A stretch of 64,000 bases of DNA from positions 124,001 to 188,000 of the forward strand of contig NZ_VJYB01000003.1 in NCBI RefSeq assembly GCF_030400225.1, read 5' to 3'. Position 1 is the first letter of the stretch; the number at the start of each line of letters is the position of its first letter. The position numbers and the translations under genes were made by a program. The stretch is from Lactobacillus sp. UCMA15818. GTDB lineage: Bacteria; Bacillota; Bacilli; Lactobacillales; Lactobacillaceae. Positions 1 through 9,599 of the stretch are shown piece after piece. The notes under the pieces are model-generated. The model worked only from the letters and a program-made list of their open reading frames with translations, did not search any database and was not told the DNA's origin.

Positions 1-1
1 T

Positions 2-454
2 GTTGGTTTTATGGCCGGAAATTATGCAACAGCTTGGGAACAAATCGGATATCTAATTTTTCTAGATATTTTTTGTATTCTTGATCCGAAATGGAATGAT
101 AATATTCAAGCTGAAAAATTTGAGAATATTAAAGATTGGATTTATTATATTCTATTCTTTATCGTGGCATGGGGCGTTATCTATTATATTTTTAGCATGA
201 CAAATGATCCGCGTGTCTTCTTGGATAGCTTGAACTTAGCTATGGCAATCACTGGTTCTTTGTTGGAATTAAATCGGAAACGCGAGCAGTACTTCGTATG
301 GACCATAAGTTCTGTTTTCACAATTGCATTATGGATGCAAACGATGTTACAAGGTGATGGTAATTTTGCACTGATTTTCAGTTACGGAGTGTTTTTCTTG
401 AATGACATGTATGCATTCTTTAGTAAACGTGGTTGGTTCAAAGCTACAGAATAA
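2..454 (+). CDS. pnuC: PnuC-like nicotinamide riboside/mononucleotide transporter, 3' part
   Basis: C-terminal part of a multi-spanning membrane protein; the reading frame is open back to base 2, so the gene begins before the window. At least four hydrophobic helices are visible. A tryptophan- and tyrosine-rich last helix (FSYGVFFLNDMYAFF) ends shortly before the C-terminus, as in PnuC proteins. PnuC carries nicotinamide riboside or nicotinamide mononucleotide across the membrane by facilitated diffusion, feeding NAD salvage. A stem-loop with a T-run follows at 490. The first internal Met (base 11) is probably not the start, because hydrophobic residues lie in frame upstream of it. The family call is moderately sure; the exact substrate is inference. 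Confidence 0.65.
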   Translation, partial: VGFMAGNYATAWEQIGYLIFLDIFCILDPKWNDNIQAEKFENIKDWIYYILFFIVAWGVIYYIFSMTNDPRVFLDSLNLAMAITGSLLELNRKREQYFVWTISSVFTIALWMQTMLQGDGNFALIFSYGVFFLNDMYAFFSKRGWFKATE

Positions 455-489
455 ATTAAATGAAGTATTTTTAAAGTAAAAGAGATAGG

Positions 490-527
490 AGCTGGATCAA
501 AAGTTAAATTTTGATCTGGCTTTTTTA
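490..527 (+). terminator. Rho-independent terminator after pnuC
   Basis: A 13-bp stem (AGCTGGATCAAAA against TTTTGATCTGGCT, two G-T wobbles) is followed by six Ts. Its sequence resembles the first part of the intergenic repeat seen at 15811. Confidence 0.75.
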
Positions 528-715
528 ATTTGGAATCAATAATTAGTTGGTATAGTAATTTCATTTTTGCTGGAGTATGTATCTCAGTTGTGTTTGTGAT
601 AAAATAAGGAACAAAGTCAAAGTCTACGGAACAGACTGTGTTTTTTCGATTATTAAGATTTTTGTATAAAATTTAATTTAACACTGAAAATACTTGTAGG
701 AATGAGGAGAATATT

Positions 716-2719
716 TTGAAACAGTTTTTTTCAAGGGATTTTTTGCATTTCCCGTCATTCATGAAAAATGAAAAATTGCGTATTATTGCGATATTCCTAT
801 TAATGATATCTTTAGTTTGTGTAGCAATGTCATTTGTAGTCAGCTGGGTCTTAGGGATCTTCATAGCTACGCTTGTTTTAATAACTATTATTGTTTCTTT
901 TTTTGTTTTAAAAGCAATCACTGAAGACACCACTGAATATATTTCTGACTTGTCGTACCGGATAAAAAGAGGAGAACAAGAATCTTTAATAAAGATGCCA
1001 GTTGGAATTATGTTTTTGAACGGAGAAAATGAAATCGAGTGGGTCAATCCTTACTTGCAGAAGTATTTCGGTCAGGAGGAAGTACTAGGTAAAGCTTTAT
1101 CTGCAGTGGATAAAGAATTGGCAGCGGTAGTTGGGAAATATGGTGCAGAAAAAAAGCCTGTCGAAGTTTCATGGCGTGAGTATCGTTTCCAATTGTTAAT
1201 TGAAAATGATATCCATGCAGTATATCTGATGGATATTACACGTTATGCAAAGATCGAACAGCATGATAAAGATACTGACGTGGTAATTGGACAAATTTTT
1301 ATTGATAACTATGATGAAGTGACTCAGACAATGAATGATAAGAGTGTCTCAAATATTAGTAATTATGTAACAAACGAACTTTCTAATTGGGCAAAGAAGT
1401 ATCAAATGTACTTGAAGAGAATAGATGATGATCATTTCTTTATCTTGGCATACGCAAGCGTCTTAGAAAAATTAGAAGAGGATAAGTTTAAGATTTTGGA
1501 TAGAATTCGTGAGAGAACATCTAAACAAAACCTCCCTCTAACTTTGAGTATGGGGATTTCTTACGGTGAAGATGATTTGGCACTTCTTTCGAAAACGGCA
1601 CAAAATAACTTAGATCTTGCTCTGGGACGAGGTGGAGACCAAGTTGTAGTTAAGACTCCTGAACAACAGGCACGCTTTTATGGTGGAAAAACAAATCCAA
1701 TGGAGAAGCGAACTAGGGTTAGGGCTAGAATGATAGCTCAAGCTTTGCAAGAACTTATGAGTCAAACAGATCAGGTTTTTGTGATGGGGCATAAGTATCC
1801 TGACATGGATTCGATTGGTGCGTGTTTAGGGTTACGAAGAATAGCTGCTATGAATCAAAAAAAATGTTGGATAGTTTTGGATAACGAGAAACTACATTCT
1901 GATGTAACTAGATTAATGGATGAACTTTCGCAATATCCTGAAATAAAAGGAACTGTTATTTCAGTTGAAGAGGCTCTTGAAAAAGCAACAAAGCAAAGTC
2001 TATTGATAATGGTTGATCATTCAAAACCTTCAATTTCGACTAGTCAGGAACTATATAAAAAGTTAGCCAATCGAATGATGGTAATTGATCATCATAGACG
2101 TGGTGAGGAATTTCCAGAGAATCCAATCTTAGTTTATATTGAACCATATGCATCTTCAACATGTGAGTTAATCACGGAAATGTTTGAGTATCAGTCACGT
2201 GATAGTGAACCAATTAATAAGATAGAGGCCACAGCAATGTTGACCGGAATAATAATCGATACAAAATCATTTACTTTACGTACGGGAACGAGAACATTTG
2301 ATGCAGCTAGCTACTTGCGTTCAGTGGGTGCTGATTCAGCGATGGCACAGCATTTTATGAAAGAAAATGTTGATAATTTCTTACAAAGGAATCACTTGAT
2401 CGATCGTGTAGAATTTATCGGTAACAGAGTTGCACTTTGTGTCGGAGAAAAGGATAAGATATATGATTCAGTGATTGCTGCACAGGCCGCTGATGCATTG
2501 CTGAGTGTTAGTGGTGTGGAAGCATCATATGTCGTTACTAGACGTTCTGACGGGAAGATAGGGATATCCGCACGAAGTAATGGCAAGGCAAATGTCCAAG
2601 TTGTGATGGAAGAACTTGGCGGTGGTGGACACCTTTCCAATGCTGCAACACAATTAGAGGATGTCACAATTGATGTCGCAAAGGAAGAGCTACAACGGGC
2701 AATTGAAGAGAACAGTTAG
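716..2719 (+). CDS. gdpP: Cyclic-di-AMP phosphodiesterase GdpP
   Basis: 667 aa, TTG start behind the ribosome site GAGGAG. It hydrolyses c-di-AMP, the second messenger that sets potassium, turgor and cell-wall homeostasis in Firmicutes. Visible order: two N-terminal membrane helices (about residues 20-65), a PAS-like sensor region (about 85-170), a degenerate GGDEF-like domain (about 175-300), then a DHH domain (MGHKYPDMDSIG near 355 and VIDHHRRG near 455) and a DHHA1 domain with the GGGGH motif near 640. The length is usual for the family. rplI follows after 24 bp and dnaB after that, the classic origin-proximal order in Bacillales and Lactobacillales, so the three are probably co-transcribed. 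Confidence 0.95.
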   Translation: MKQFFSRDFLHFPSFMKNEKLRIIAIFLLMISLVCVAMSFVVSWVLGIFIATLVLITIIVSFFVLKAITEDTTEYISDLSYRIKRGEQESLIKMPVGIMFLNGENEIEWVNPYLQKYFGQEEVLGKALSAVDKELAAVVGKYGAEKKPVEVSWREYRFQLLIENDIHAVYLMDITRYAKIEQHDKDTDVVIGQIFIDNYDEVTQTMNDKSVSNISNYVTNELSNWAKKYQMYLKRIDDDHFFILAYASVLEKLEEDKFKILDRIRERTSKQNLPLTLSMGISYGEDDLALLSKTAQNNLDLALGRGGDQVVVKTPEQQARFYGGKTNPMEKRTRVRARMIAQALQELMSQTDQVFVMGHKYPDMDSIGACLGLRRIAAMNQKKCWIVLDNEKLHSDVTRLMDELSQYPEIKGTVISVEEALEKATKQSLLIMVDHSKPSISTSQELYKKLANRMMVIDHHRRGEEFPENPILVYIEPYASSTCELITEMFEYQSRDSEPINKIEATAMLTGIIIDTKSFTLRTGTRTFDAASYLRSVGADSAMAQHFMKENVDNFLQRNHLIDRVEFIGNRVALCVGEKDKIYDSVIAAQAADALLSVSGVEASYVVTRRSDGKIGISARSNGKANVQVVMEELGGGGHLSNAATQLEDVTIDVAKEELQRAIEENS

Positions 2720-2743
2720 TATTAATCTTTGGAGGGGTAAGTT

Positions 2744-3193
2744 ATGAAAGTTATTTTTTTACAGGATGTAAGGGGCAAAGGCAAGCGCGGTGAAATAAAA
2801 GAAGTTCCAGATGGTTATGCAAATTTCTTGATTAAGGGAAACAAAGCTAAATCAGCAACTGTCCAAGCAATGAGTCAGCTTAAGGGACAACAAAAAGCGG
2901 AAGAGAAACGCGAAACTGAAATTTTTGTAGAAGCACAAGAATTAAAGCTGAAATTAGAGTCCGGTGAAATGATTGTCGAAATGAAAGCTAAGGCTGGTGA
3001 AGATGGACGTTTATTTGGTTCAATTACAAGTAAACAGGTAGCTCAGGCACTTAACCAGCAATATTCTTTGAAGATTGATAAAAGAAAAATGGAGCTGAGC
3101 GAGCCAATCAAAACGCTTGGATATTCCAATATTCCAGTTAAGTTACACAACAAAGTTACAGCAAAAATTAGAGTACACATTACAGAACAATAA
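2744..3193 (+). CDS. rplI: 50S ribosomal protein L9
   Basis: 149 aa, ATG start behind GGAGGGG. It starts with the L9 signature ([16 protein letters not shown], then [11 protein letters not shown]), the N-terminal RNA-binding domain. A charged connecting helix (about residues 45-75) and a C-terminal domain follow. L9 binds 23S rRNA at the base of the L1 stalk and helps maintain reading frame. The length matches the family (148-150 aa). It lies between gdpP and dnaB in the same orientation with short gaps. Confidence 0.97.
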   Translation: MKVIFLQDVRGKGKRGEIKEVPDGYANFLIKGNKAKSATVQAMSQLKGQQKAEEKRETEIFVEAQELKLKLESGEMIVEMKAKAGEDGRLFGSITSKQVAQALNQQYSLKIDKRKMELSEPIKTLGYSNIPVKLHNKVTAKIRVHITEQ

Positions 3194-3225
3194 ATTAATT
3201 TTAGCAGGTAAAGGGTGAATGGATT

Positions 3226-4611
3226 ATGAACAATGAAGAGTTGATTGATCATTTGCCTCCTCAAAATGTTGGAGCTGAGCAAGCTGTTTTAGGGGCGGTC
3301 TTTTTGCGTTCAGAGGCGCTTATAGAAGCAATGGAATACCTGCAAGCAGAAGACTTTTACAAAAGAGCACATCAAATTATCTTTCAAGCAATGATTGATT
3401 TGAATAACCAAGATGAAGTTATCGATGTTATTACAATTAATAACTATTTAACTTCTAATCAACAAGTTGATGATGTTGGTGGAGTTGCATATATTGCAGA
3501 ACTTGCTGCAGCCGTTCCAACTGCCGCAAATATTGTGTATTACGCAAGAATTGTTGAAGAGAAGGCATTACTGCGGAGATTGATAGCAACTGCGACTAAT
3601 ATTGTTACGCAAACTTATTCGCAAGATGAGGATGTTCCATCATTATTAGATGATGCTGAGCGTCAAATTATGGAAGTATCTGAACGCAGGAATCGAACTG
3701 GGTTTAAGCCCATCAATGATGTACTGAATAGTACTATGGAAGAAATTGATAGGCTTTATCAACAAGATGAAGAAGTAACAGGTTTGCCAACAGGATATCC
3801 TGATCTTGATAAGATGACTGCTGGATTACAACCAGATAACCTAATTATTTTGGCTGCTCGACCAGCCGTTGGTAAGACTGCTTTCGCACTAAATATTGCA
3901 CAAAATATTGGAACAAAGACGGATAGTACAGTAGCTATTTTTTCACTAGAAATGAGCGCTGAATCATTAGTTAATAGAATGTTGTGTGCCGAGGGGAGTA
4001 TCAATGCTAATCACCTAAGAACAGGGCAGCTTGAGGATGATGAGTGGCAAAAATTAGTTGTAGCTATGGGTTCGTTATCACAAGCTGCTATCTATATTGA
4101 TGATACTCCAGGTATTAAAATGGCAGAAATTCGGGCAAAATGTCGAAGACTAGCGAAGGAGAAAGGCAAACTAGGATTAATTGTAGTCGATTATTTGCAG
4201 CTAATTGAAGGTTCAAATAAAGAAAGTCGGCAACAAGAAGTCTCAGAGATTTCACGGCAATTAAAGAAATTGGCTAAGGAATTATCCGTACCAATCATCG
4301 CTTTATCACAGTTGTCACGTGGCGTTGAACAACGACAAGATAAGAGACCTGTCTTATCTGATATAAGAGAGTCAGGTTCGATTGAACAGGATGCAGATAT
4401 TGTTGCCTTTTTATATCGTGATGACTACTATGAGCGTTCGGGATCAGATGGAGACGAAGATGAACGGCAAGATGAGGCTGTACAAGATGTGGGTGAGGTT
4501 GAGGTTATTATTGAAAAAAACCGTTCTGGAGCCCGTGGTACGGTTAAACTGTTATTTGTAAAGTCGTATAATAAGTTTTCATCTGTCTCTTATATTCCAA
4601 CTCAAGGATAA
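3226..4611 (+). CDS. dnaB: Replicative DNA helicase DnaB
   Basis: 461 aa hexameric helicase that unwinds DNA at the replication fork (called DnaC in Bacillus nomenclature). The N-terminal primase-interacting domain begins PPQNVGAEQAVLG. The RecA-like C-terminal domain shows Walker A ARPAVGKTA (about residues 210-218), Walker B LIVVDYLQLI (about 315), and the conserved SQLSRGVE and DIRESGSIEQDAD motifs. Length is normal, and no intein interrupts it. Last gene of the gdpP-rplI-dnaB group; a weak terminator-like hairpin follows. Confidence 0.97.
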   Translation: MNNEELIDHLPPQNVGAEQAVLGAVFLRSEALIEAMEYLQAEDFYKRAHQIIFQAMIDLNNQDEVIDVITINNYLTSNQQVDDVGGVAYIAELAAAVPTAANIVYYARIVEEKALLRRLIATATNIVTQTYSQDEDVPSLLDDAERQIMEVSERRNRTGFKPINDVLNSTMEEIDRLYQQDEEVTGLPTGYPDLDKMTAGLQPDNLIILAARPAVGKTAFALNIAQNIGTKTDSTVAIFSLEMSAESLVNRMLCAEGSINANHLRTGQLEDDEWQKLVVAMGSLSQAAIYIDDTPGIKMAEIRAKCRRLAKEKGKLGLIVVDYLQLIEGSNKESRQQEVSEISRQLKKLAKELSVPIIALSQLSRGVEQRQDKRPVLSDIRESGSIEQDADIVAFLYRDDYYERSGSDGDEDERQDEAVQDVGEVEVIIEKNRSGARGTVKLLFVKSYNKFSSVSYIPTQG

Positions 4612-4642
4612 TAACAAGCAGATAAATTATATGAATGATGAG

Positions 4643-4675
4643 AAGATTGCCAATTAATTTGAGGCTATCTTTTTT
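4643..4675 (+). terminator. Probable terminator after dnaB
   Basis: Short stem AGAT-T-GCC / GGC-T-ATCT with one T-T mismatch, followed by seven Ts. Confidence 0.55.
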
Positions 4676-4719
4676 TATTATTTGTGCAATCTGAATTATT
4701 TACGGAAATGCGAACTAAT

Positions 4720-4761
4720 AAAGGAACTTTGCCAAAATATAAATTTCAGTAAAGTTCCTTT
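4720..4761. terminator. Perfect 11-bp inverted repeat between convergent genes
   Basis: AAAGGAACTTT at 4720-4730 is exactly repeated inverted at 4751-4761, around a 20-nt loop. It lies between dnaB and the minus-strand YitT gene, where a bidirectional terminator is expected. Neither side has a long T-run, so termination activity is inferred. Confidence 0.5.
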
Positions 4762-4792
4762 GTTATACTTACAAAATACTAGAGTAATTATT

Positions 4793-5662
4793 TTAGAAGC
4801 GTCTAATATAATTTCCATTTAATACTTCAGTTGTTTGAACATTGATAAAGGCATTTTTATCTACAAGTAGTATCACATGTTTTAAAAAGGAAATATCACT
4901 TTTTTGAATGATCATAACTAACATATCGGTTTTTTGATTCGTATAAATTCCCTTTCCGGAAAATAGCGTAGCACCATGTGTATAATCATGTAAACTTTCT
5001 ATTATTGATTCAGATTTTTTTGTCAGAACAACTAGAGTAACGTCATTTTGCTGAATATATATTTTATCCATGATAAAGCTCGTAATAACCATCCCGATTA
5101 AACTGTAAGTTGCACCAGAAATACCAAAAAAAATTGCTGTAAATCCAAGTACCACAGTGTTAATGATAGTATTCACAAACCCAATATTTCGGTGGAATTT
5201 TTGTTGGATAAAGCTCACAATAACATCGGTTCCTCCTGTAGAAAAGCCACTTCGAAAACAGAATCCGATTCCAATTCCAATAATTACGCTACCTACTAAT
5301 GTATTGGTCAGCCTCTCAGTAATAACACTCGTCTCCGGGATAAGGTGCAAAAAAAGTACATTCGAAATTACTGCTACCAAGGAAAAAAACGTATAACTAC
5401 TACCAAAAATGAACCATGAAAAAATCACGAGTGGGATATTCAATAAGATAATTAGTGTCGCGATACTCAAATCAATATGACTCATTACCAAAATACCGTT
5501 TAGCAATTGAGCAATTCCTGGAATTCCGATAGAATACGAATGTGCCGAGTTCAAAAATAGATTGATACCCAAGGCTGATAATAAGCCGTATAAACTTGCA
5601 ATCATAAATTTAAACAACCAATTTAAATATGAATTATCAATGAAATATTTTTTTCTTTTCAT
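4793..5662 (-). CDS. YitT family membrane protein
   Basis: 289 aa. Five to six hydrophobic helices in the first about 190 residues match the YitT/DUF161 membrane domain, including the glycine-rich GIGIGFCFRSGFSTGGTDV stretch. A soluble C-terminal DUF2179 domain (about residues 205-285) follows. The family is widespread in Firmicutes and its physiological substrate is not settled. The upstream gene on the same strand ends 12 bp away, so the two are probably co-transcribed. Assignment to the family is fairly sure; function is not. Confidence 0.8.
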   Translation of the reverse strand: MKRKKYFIDNSYLNWLFKFMIASLYGLLSALGINLFLNSAHSYSIGIPGIAQLLNGILVMSHIDLSIATLIILLNIPLVIFSWFIFGSSYTFFSLVAVISNVLFLHLIPETSVITERLTNTLVGSVIIGIGIGFCFRSGFSTGGTDVIVSFIQQKFHRNIGFVNTIINTVVLGFTAIFFGISGATYSLIGMVITSFIMDKIYIQQNDVTLVVLTKKSESIIESLHDYTHGATLFSGKGIYTNQKTDMLVMIIQKSDISFLKHVILLVDKNAFINVQTTEVLNGNYIRRF

Positions 5663-5674
5663 AACAAACCAACT

Positions 5675-6796
5675 TTATTTTAGAATTAACTCTGATAAAG
5701 TGGTAGGCGCCTGTGTCATTAGGCGATACCCATCTTTTGTAATTACTGCTGTATCCGAATGTCGATAGCCCCCCTGATTTTGGAAATAAATTGCTGGTTC
5801 AACAGAAACAACCATATTTTTCTGTAGAATAGAATCATTCCCCAGTGAAAGCGTTGGCCACTCATGATTATTTAATCCGATACCATGACCTGGGCGATGT
5901 AAAATATTGTCTGATAGTCCTTGCTCTGCAAAATATGCATCAACAACTTTTTCAATATCACTTGCCTTATTTCCTGGTTTTAAATTATTAAGGAAAATAC
6001 TTCTGGCTGTCATCATTTGTGTGAAGCGTGTTTGCTGCTCCGTAGTAGGTTCCACTGTAAAAAAGGTACGCTCACACTCAGATGCATATCCTTGTAATAC
6101 AAAGAGCGCAATATCAATATTAGGACCAGCTCCAATTGTCGCATTAAGATCTGGAATACTATGGGGCATAAAACTATATTCTGCTGGCCAAACAGCATTA
6201 ATAGTTCGATTTTCCAAGCTAAAATGTTTGGTCATTTCCTCGGCACCCACTTGCATAGCAAGCCTATAAGTATCTGCAATTTTAGTTCCTGTTTTCGCAA
6301 TTCTTAATGTCTGTTTTACGACTCTGCTACAAATATCAGCTACATATTGCAATTTATCCAATTCATATTCGCTTTTAATCATACGCTGATTTTGCACAAT
6401 GAACTTAACTATCCAATTAATTTCTGAAGTAAAATGAGTCATTAATAATTGGCTATTACCCTCAATTCCAACATGAGAAAGTTTTTTCAGATGTTTAATT
6501 AATACCTCGTACCAGTTATCAGCAGGCTTTGAAGTTACATCGAAGTAATTATCTAAGTCATAGTCAAAGTATGGTACTGTGAAATGGTCCACTTCGAGTT
6601 TAGGAACAACAAATAAAGGTTTTTTATCAGGGTACATAATCAATATAAATGGCCGTTGTTCTGGTTTATAACTAATGTTAGTGAAGTACCAGATATCTTC
6701 TTGATCAGTTATGACATATGCTTCTAGGTGCGCTGCTCGTAATTTATTTTGTAATATCGAAATTCTTTGTTGTAATTCTGTGGTTAAAGAATTCAT
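5675..6796 (-). CDS. M24 (aminopeptidase P/creatinase-fold) family protein, metal site not conserved
   Basis: 373 aa. An N-terminal creatinase-like domain (residues 1-135) precedes a pita-bread fold M24 domain. The HGIG histidine (HRPGHGIGLNNHEWP) and the SVEPAIY glutamate are present. The other canonical metal ligands are altered: the region matching the usual D-x10-D reads DIALFVLQGYASECERT, so the first Asp appears to be Ile and the second Glu, and the final RIED-type Glu is replaced in GGYRHSDTAV. Creatinases share this fold without metals. It may therefore be a non-peptidase hydrolase, or a variant-metal Xaa-Pro peptidase. A divergent TetR gene lies upstream and may regulate it. Confidence 0.72.
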   Translation of the reverse strand: MNSLTTELQQRISILQNKLRAAHLEAYVITDQEDIWYFTNISYKPEQRPFILIMYPDKKPLFVVPKLEVDHFTVPYFDYDLDNYFDVTSKPADNWYEVLIKHLKKLSHVGIEGNSQLLMTHFTSEINWIVKFIVQNQRMIKSEYELDKLQYVADICSRVVKQTLRIAKTGTKIADTYRLAMQVGAEEMTKHFSLENRTINAVWPAEYSFMPHSIPDLNATIGAGPNIDIALFVLQGYASECERTFFTVEPTTEQQTRFTQMMTARSIFLNNLKPGNKASDIEKVVDAYFAEQGLSDNILHRPGHGIGLNNHEWPTLSLGNDSILQKNMVVSVEPAIYFQNQGGYRHSDTAVITKDGYRLMTQAPTTLSELILK

Positions 6797-7063
6797 TTTG
6801 TTGTCCTCCTGTAATATATTATAATTTATATGGCACTTTTCTTATGAACTTTGACGTAATAATAACGGCGTTTGTATGAAAAAACAACTGACAAAGTAAA
6901 GTCAAGGGTAGCTTTTCATACTCTTTATAGTCTTTAGTACGATAATATCTATGTGATTAAAAGACAGATGGTTTATTTTCATTAAACAGTTCATAATTAT
7001 TGTTATGAGTTAGAAGATCATTAAAATAAACTATGCTATCCAATTTTACGGAAGGAAGAAGCT

Positions 7064-7639
7064 ATGTATAATTCTGATAAACGCATTATTAAAACTGAAC
7101 GGCTAATAAAAAGCACGTTCATTGATTTGTTAATCCAAAAAGACTGTTCAAAAATAACAATTAAAGAAATTTGTAATAAGGCACTGATAAGCAAATCAAC
7201 GTTCTATGCTCATTATGAAGACAAATACACTTTACTTCAGGCACTAATCGATGAATATGCTGAGCAATTCGAGCTAGAAGTCCATAAACGGCTTAATCTT
7301 GTCAGTACAAAGGATGATAATGCACTACAGATACTTACACACATTACACAAAGTGTGTCTGCACACAATCAACAATTATCTGTTCTATTGAAAGAATCTA
7401 AAGGGGATGATTGCCTTGAAAGTAAACTACGAAATATTTTAATCAATGAAGCATCAACATATCTAGCAGCTAATCATGAAAATAAAAAGTTTTCTAATGA
7501 ATTTTTAGCAAAAATTTATACAGAAATTACGTTAGCCTCACTGTCTTTTATTTTAATGAACCATGATAACTTAGACCTATTAGAACAACAAGCCCACTTT
7601 ATTGATGTATTACAACGAACAATGCTTGCAAATGTCTAA
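7064..7639 (+). CDS. TetR/AcrR family transcriptional regulator
   Basis: 191 aa, ATG start with GGAAGGAAG upstream. The N-terminal helix-turn-helix is clear (TIKEICNKALISKSTFYAHYEDKYTL, shown here by its key residues I-K-E-I-C and S-T-F-Y-x-H-Y). The C-terminal ligand domain is of the short type often annotated TetR_C. It is divergent from the M24 gene across a 267-bp spacer, the usual arrangement for a local repressor. The effector and targets are unknown. Confidence 0.88.
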   Translation: MYNSDKRIIKTERLIKSTFIDLLIQKDCSKITIKEICNKALISKSTFYAHYEDKYTLLQALIDEYAEQFELEVHKRLNLVSTKDDNALQILTHITQSVSAHNQQLSVLLKESKGDDCLESKLRNILINEASTYLAANHENKKFSNEFLAKIYTEITLASLSFILMNHDNLDLLEQQAHFIDVLQRTMLANV

Positions 7640-7915
7640 AGTGAGATTACTTGTTTGAATTATCAAACGGCAATTTTTGGATTTATATATTTAAGAAGGA
7701 AATCTAATTAGGATTATGCAAAAAAAGAATTATTACAACCTAAAAAGTCCCTAAGTTAAATATCCAAATTCCAAAGTTCGGTATTAATGTAATCAGTAAA
7801 GTATAATATTAATAATATTCGGAATTTACTTGAAATGTAGGGCTTCTACTGATACAATTATCGAGGTTGATGGTACACAAGTAAGATATTCAAATCATTT
7901 TATGAGGTGAAAAAA

Positions 7916-9208
7916 ATGTCATCAGTAGTTGTTGTAGGTAGTCAGTGGGGCGATGAAGGAAAAGGAAAGATTACAGATTTTCTGAGTCGTAATGCAGAAG
8001 TTATAGCAAGATACCAAGGCGGGGATAATGCAGGTCATACGATTGTTTTCAATGGTGAAACATATAAATTGCGGTTGATTCCATCAGGGATATTCTATGA
8101 GTCAAAAATTAGTGTGATAGGTAATGGTGTTGTATTAAATCCTAAGTCATTGATTGAAGAATTAGGATATTTAAAAGAACGTGGAATTTCAACGTCTAAT
8201 TTGCGTATTTCTGATCGTGCACATGTTATCTTACCTTACCATATTCTTTTGGATGGTTTGCAGGAAAAGGCAAAGAAGGATCAAAAGATAGGGACAACAA
8301 ATAAGGGAATTGGTCCAGCTTATATGGATAAAGCAGCACGTGTAGGCATTCGGGTCGCCGATCTCTTGGATAAAGAAATCTTTGAGGAAAAATTGCGGCA
8401 TAATCTTGAAGAAAAGAATCGAGAATTTGTTAAGTTTTATGAAGTTGAACCTTTAAAGTTTGAAGATATATTTGAAGAATATTATGAATATGGACAACAA
8501 TTTAAAGATAGTGTTACTGATACATCGGTTGTCTTGAATGATGCTTTAGACAGTGGAAAGCGTGTATTGTTTGAAGGTGCGCAAGGAGTGATGCTAGATA
8601 TTGATCAGGGCACATATCCATTTGTAACATCCTCAAATCCTGTTGCTGGTGGAGTAACAATCGGTAGTGGAGTTGGTCCTTCAAAGATTGATAAAGTTGT
8701 CGGAGTGTGCAAGGCATATACTTCTCGTGTCGGTGATGGTCCATTTCCGACAGAGCTAGTTAATGATACTGGTGACTTTATTCGTGAAGCTGGGCATGAG
8801 TATGGGACTGTTACAAAGAGGCCTCGTAGGATCGGATGGTTTGATAGCGTTGTAATGCGGCATGCCAAACGTGTGTCGGGATTAACTAATCTTTGTTTGA
8901 ACTGTGTTGATGTTTTGACGGGGTTGGATGAGGTAAAAATTTGTACAGCATATGAACTAGATGGAAAACGGATTTATCATTATCCAGCGAGCTTGAAACA
9001 ATTAGCCCAGTGCAAGCCAGTATATGAAACATTGCCAGGGTGGAGCGAGGATATTACACATTGTAAGCGACTTGAAGATCTACCTGAAAATGTAAGAAAA
9101 TATATTCACCGTATTGAAGAATTAGTTGGTGTAAAAATTTCAACTTTTTCAGTTGGACCAGATCGTGAACAAACAAATGTATTAGATAATATTTGGGCAA
9201 AGATATAA
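7916..9208 (+). CDS. purA: Adenylosuccinate synthetase
   Basis: 430 aa. It condenses IMP with aspartate using GTP, the first step from IMP to AMP. The P-loop motif [11 protein letters not shown] is at the N-terminus, with NAGHTI, the GIGPAY loop, FEGAQG and the C-terminal GPDREQT motif. The ATG at 7916 is preferred over a GTG at 7907, because GAGGTG at 7904-7909 sits at correct spacing for the ATG and overlaps the GTG. The purine operon is absent here, and purA stands alone as in many Firmicutes. Confidence 0.96.
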   Translation: MSSVVVVGSQWGDEGKGKITDFLSRNAEVIARYQGGDNAGHTIVFNGETYKLRLIPSGIFYESKISVIGNGVVLNPKSLIEELGYLKERGISTSNLRISDRAHVILPYHILLDGLQEKAKKDQKIGTTNKGIGPAYMDKAARVGIRVADLLDKEIFEEKLRHNLEEKNREFVKFYEVEPLKFEDIFEEYYEYGQQFKDSVTDTSVVLNDALDSGKRVLFEGAQGVMLDIDQGTYPFVTSSNPVAGGVTIGSGVGPSKIDKVVGVCKAYTSRVGDGPFPTELVNDTGDFIREAGHEYGTVTKRPRRIGWFDSVVMRHAKRVSGLTNLCLNCVDVLTGLDEVKICTAYELDGKRIYHYPASLKQLAQCKPVYETLPGWSEDITHCKRLEDLPENVRKYIHRIEELVGVKISTFSVGPDREQTNVLDNIWAKI

Positions 9209-9236
9209 TTTAAAGTAAATAGATAGATTAATAAAA

Positions 9237-9290
9237 AAGCAAAAGCCTTGAGTGCAGATAAAACACTGCCATAGGCTGTTGTTTTTTATT
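9237..9290 (+). terminator. Possible imperfect terminator after purA
   Basis: AGCCT near 9245 and AGGCT near 9273 can pair with an imperfect inner stem and are followed by a T-rich run. Weak candidate. Confidence 0.4.
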
Positions 9291-9462
9291 TTGTTGATGA
9301 ATTCTATAAGCTGAGTTTTGAAGATTAATTATCAACTACTTATACTAGATAAAAAGCAGTTAAAATTATTTTAGAAGGTAATACTTTGTTCTCGTTTTTT
9401 TGTTTTAAACGGTATAGAATATTAAGAGTGGTGAATATCAGGTTGATTGAGAGGTCATAGAA

Positions 9463-9585
9463 ATGTTTTATAAAGTTGATACAGAGTCGGCAGTTAAAGA
9501 AGTAATGAAACAACGAGCTTGTACATATGAAGAGGCTGTCGCTTTCCTAATTCAAGTCGTAAAGAAGCAAGAATTAGATGTTTGA
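9463..9585 (+). CDS. Small hypothetical protein, 40 aa
   Basis: ATG start preceded by GAGAGG about 9 nt upstream. The 40-residue product begins MFYKVDTESAVKEV and ends QVVKKQELDV. It is charged, helix-prone and has no membrane segment. It sits between purA and the convergent thioesterase gene, ending 14 bp from that gene's end. I recognise no family. The pattern TYEEAVAFL suggests a folded helical peptide rather than a random frame, but coding status is inferred from the ribosome site and composition only. Confidence 0.45.
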   Translation: MFYKVDTESAVKEVMKQRACTYEEAVAFLIQVVKKQELDV

Positions 9586-9599
9586 TATTTTTGTTTTGG

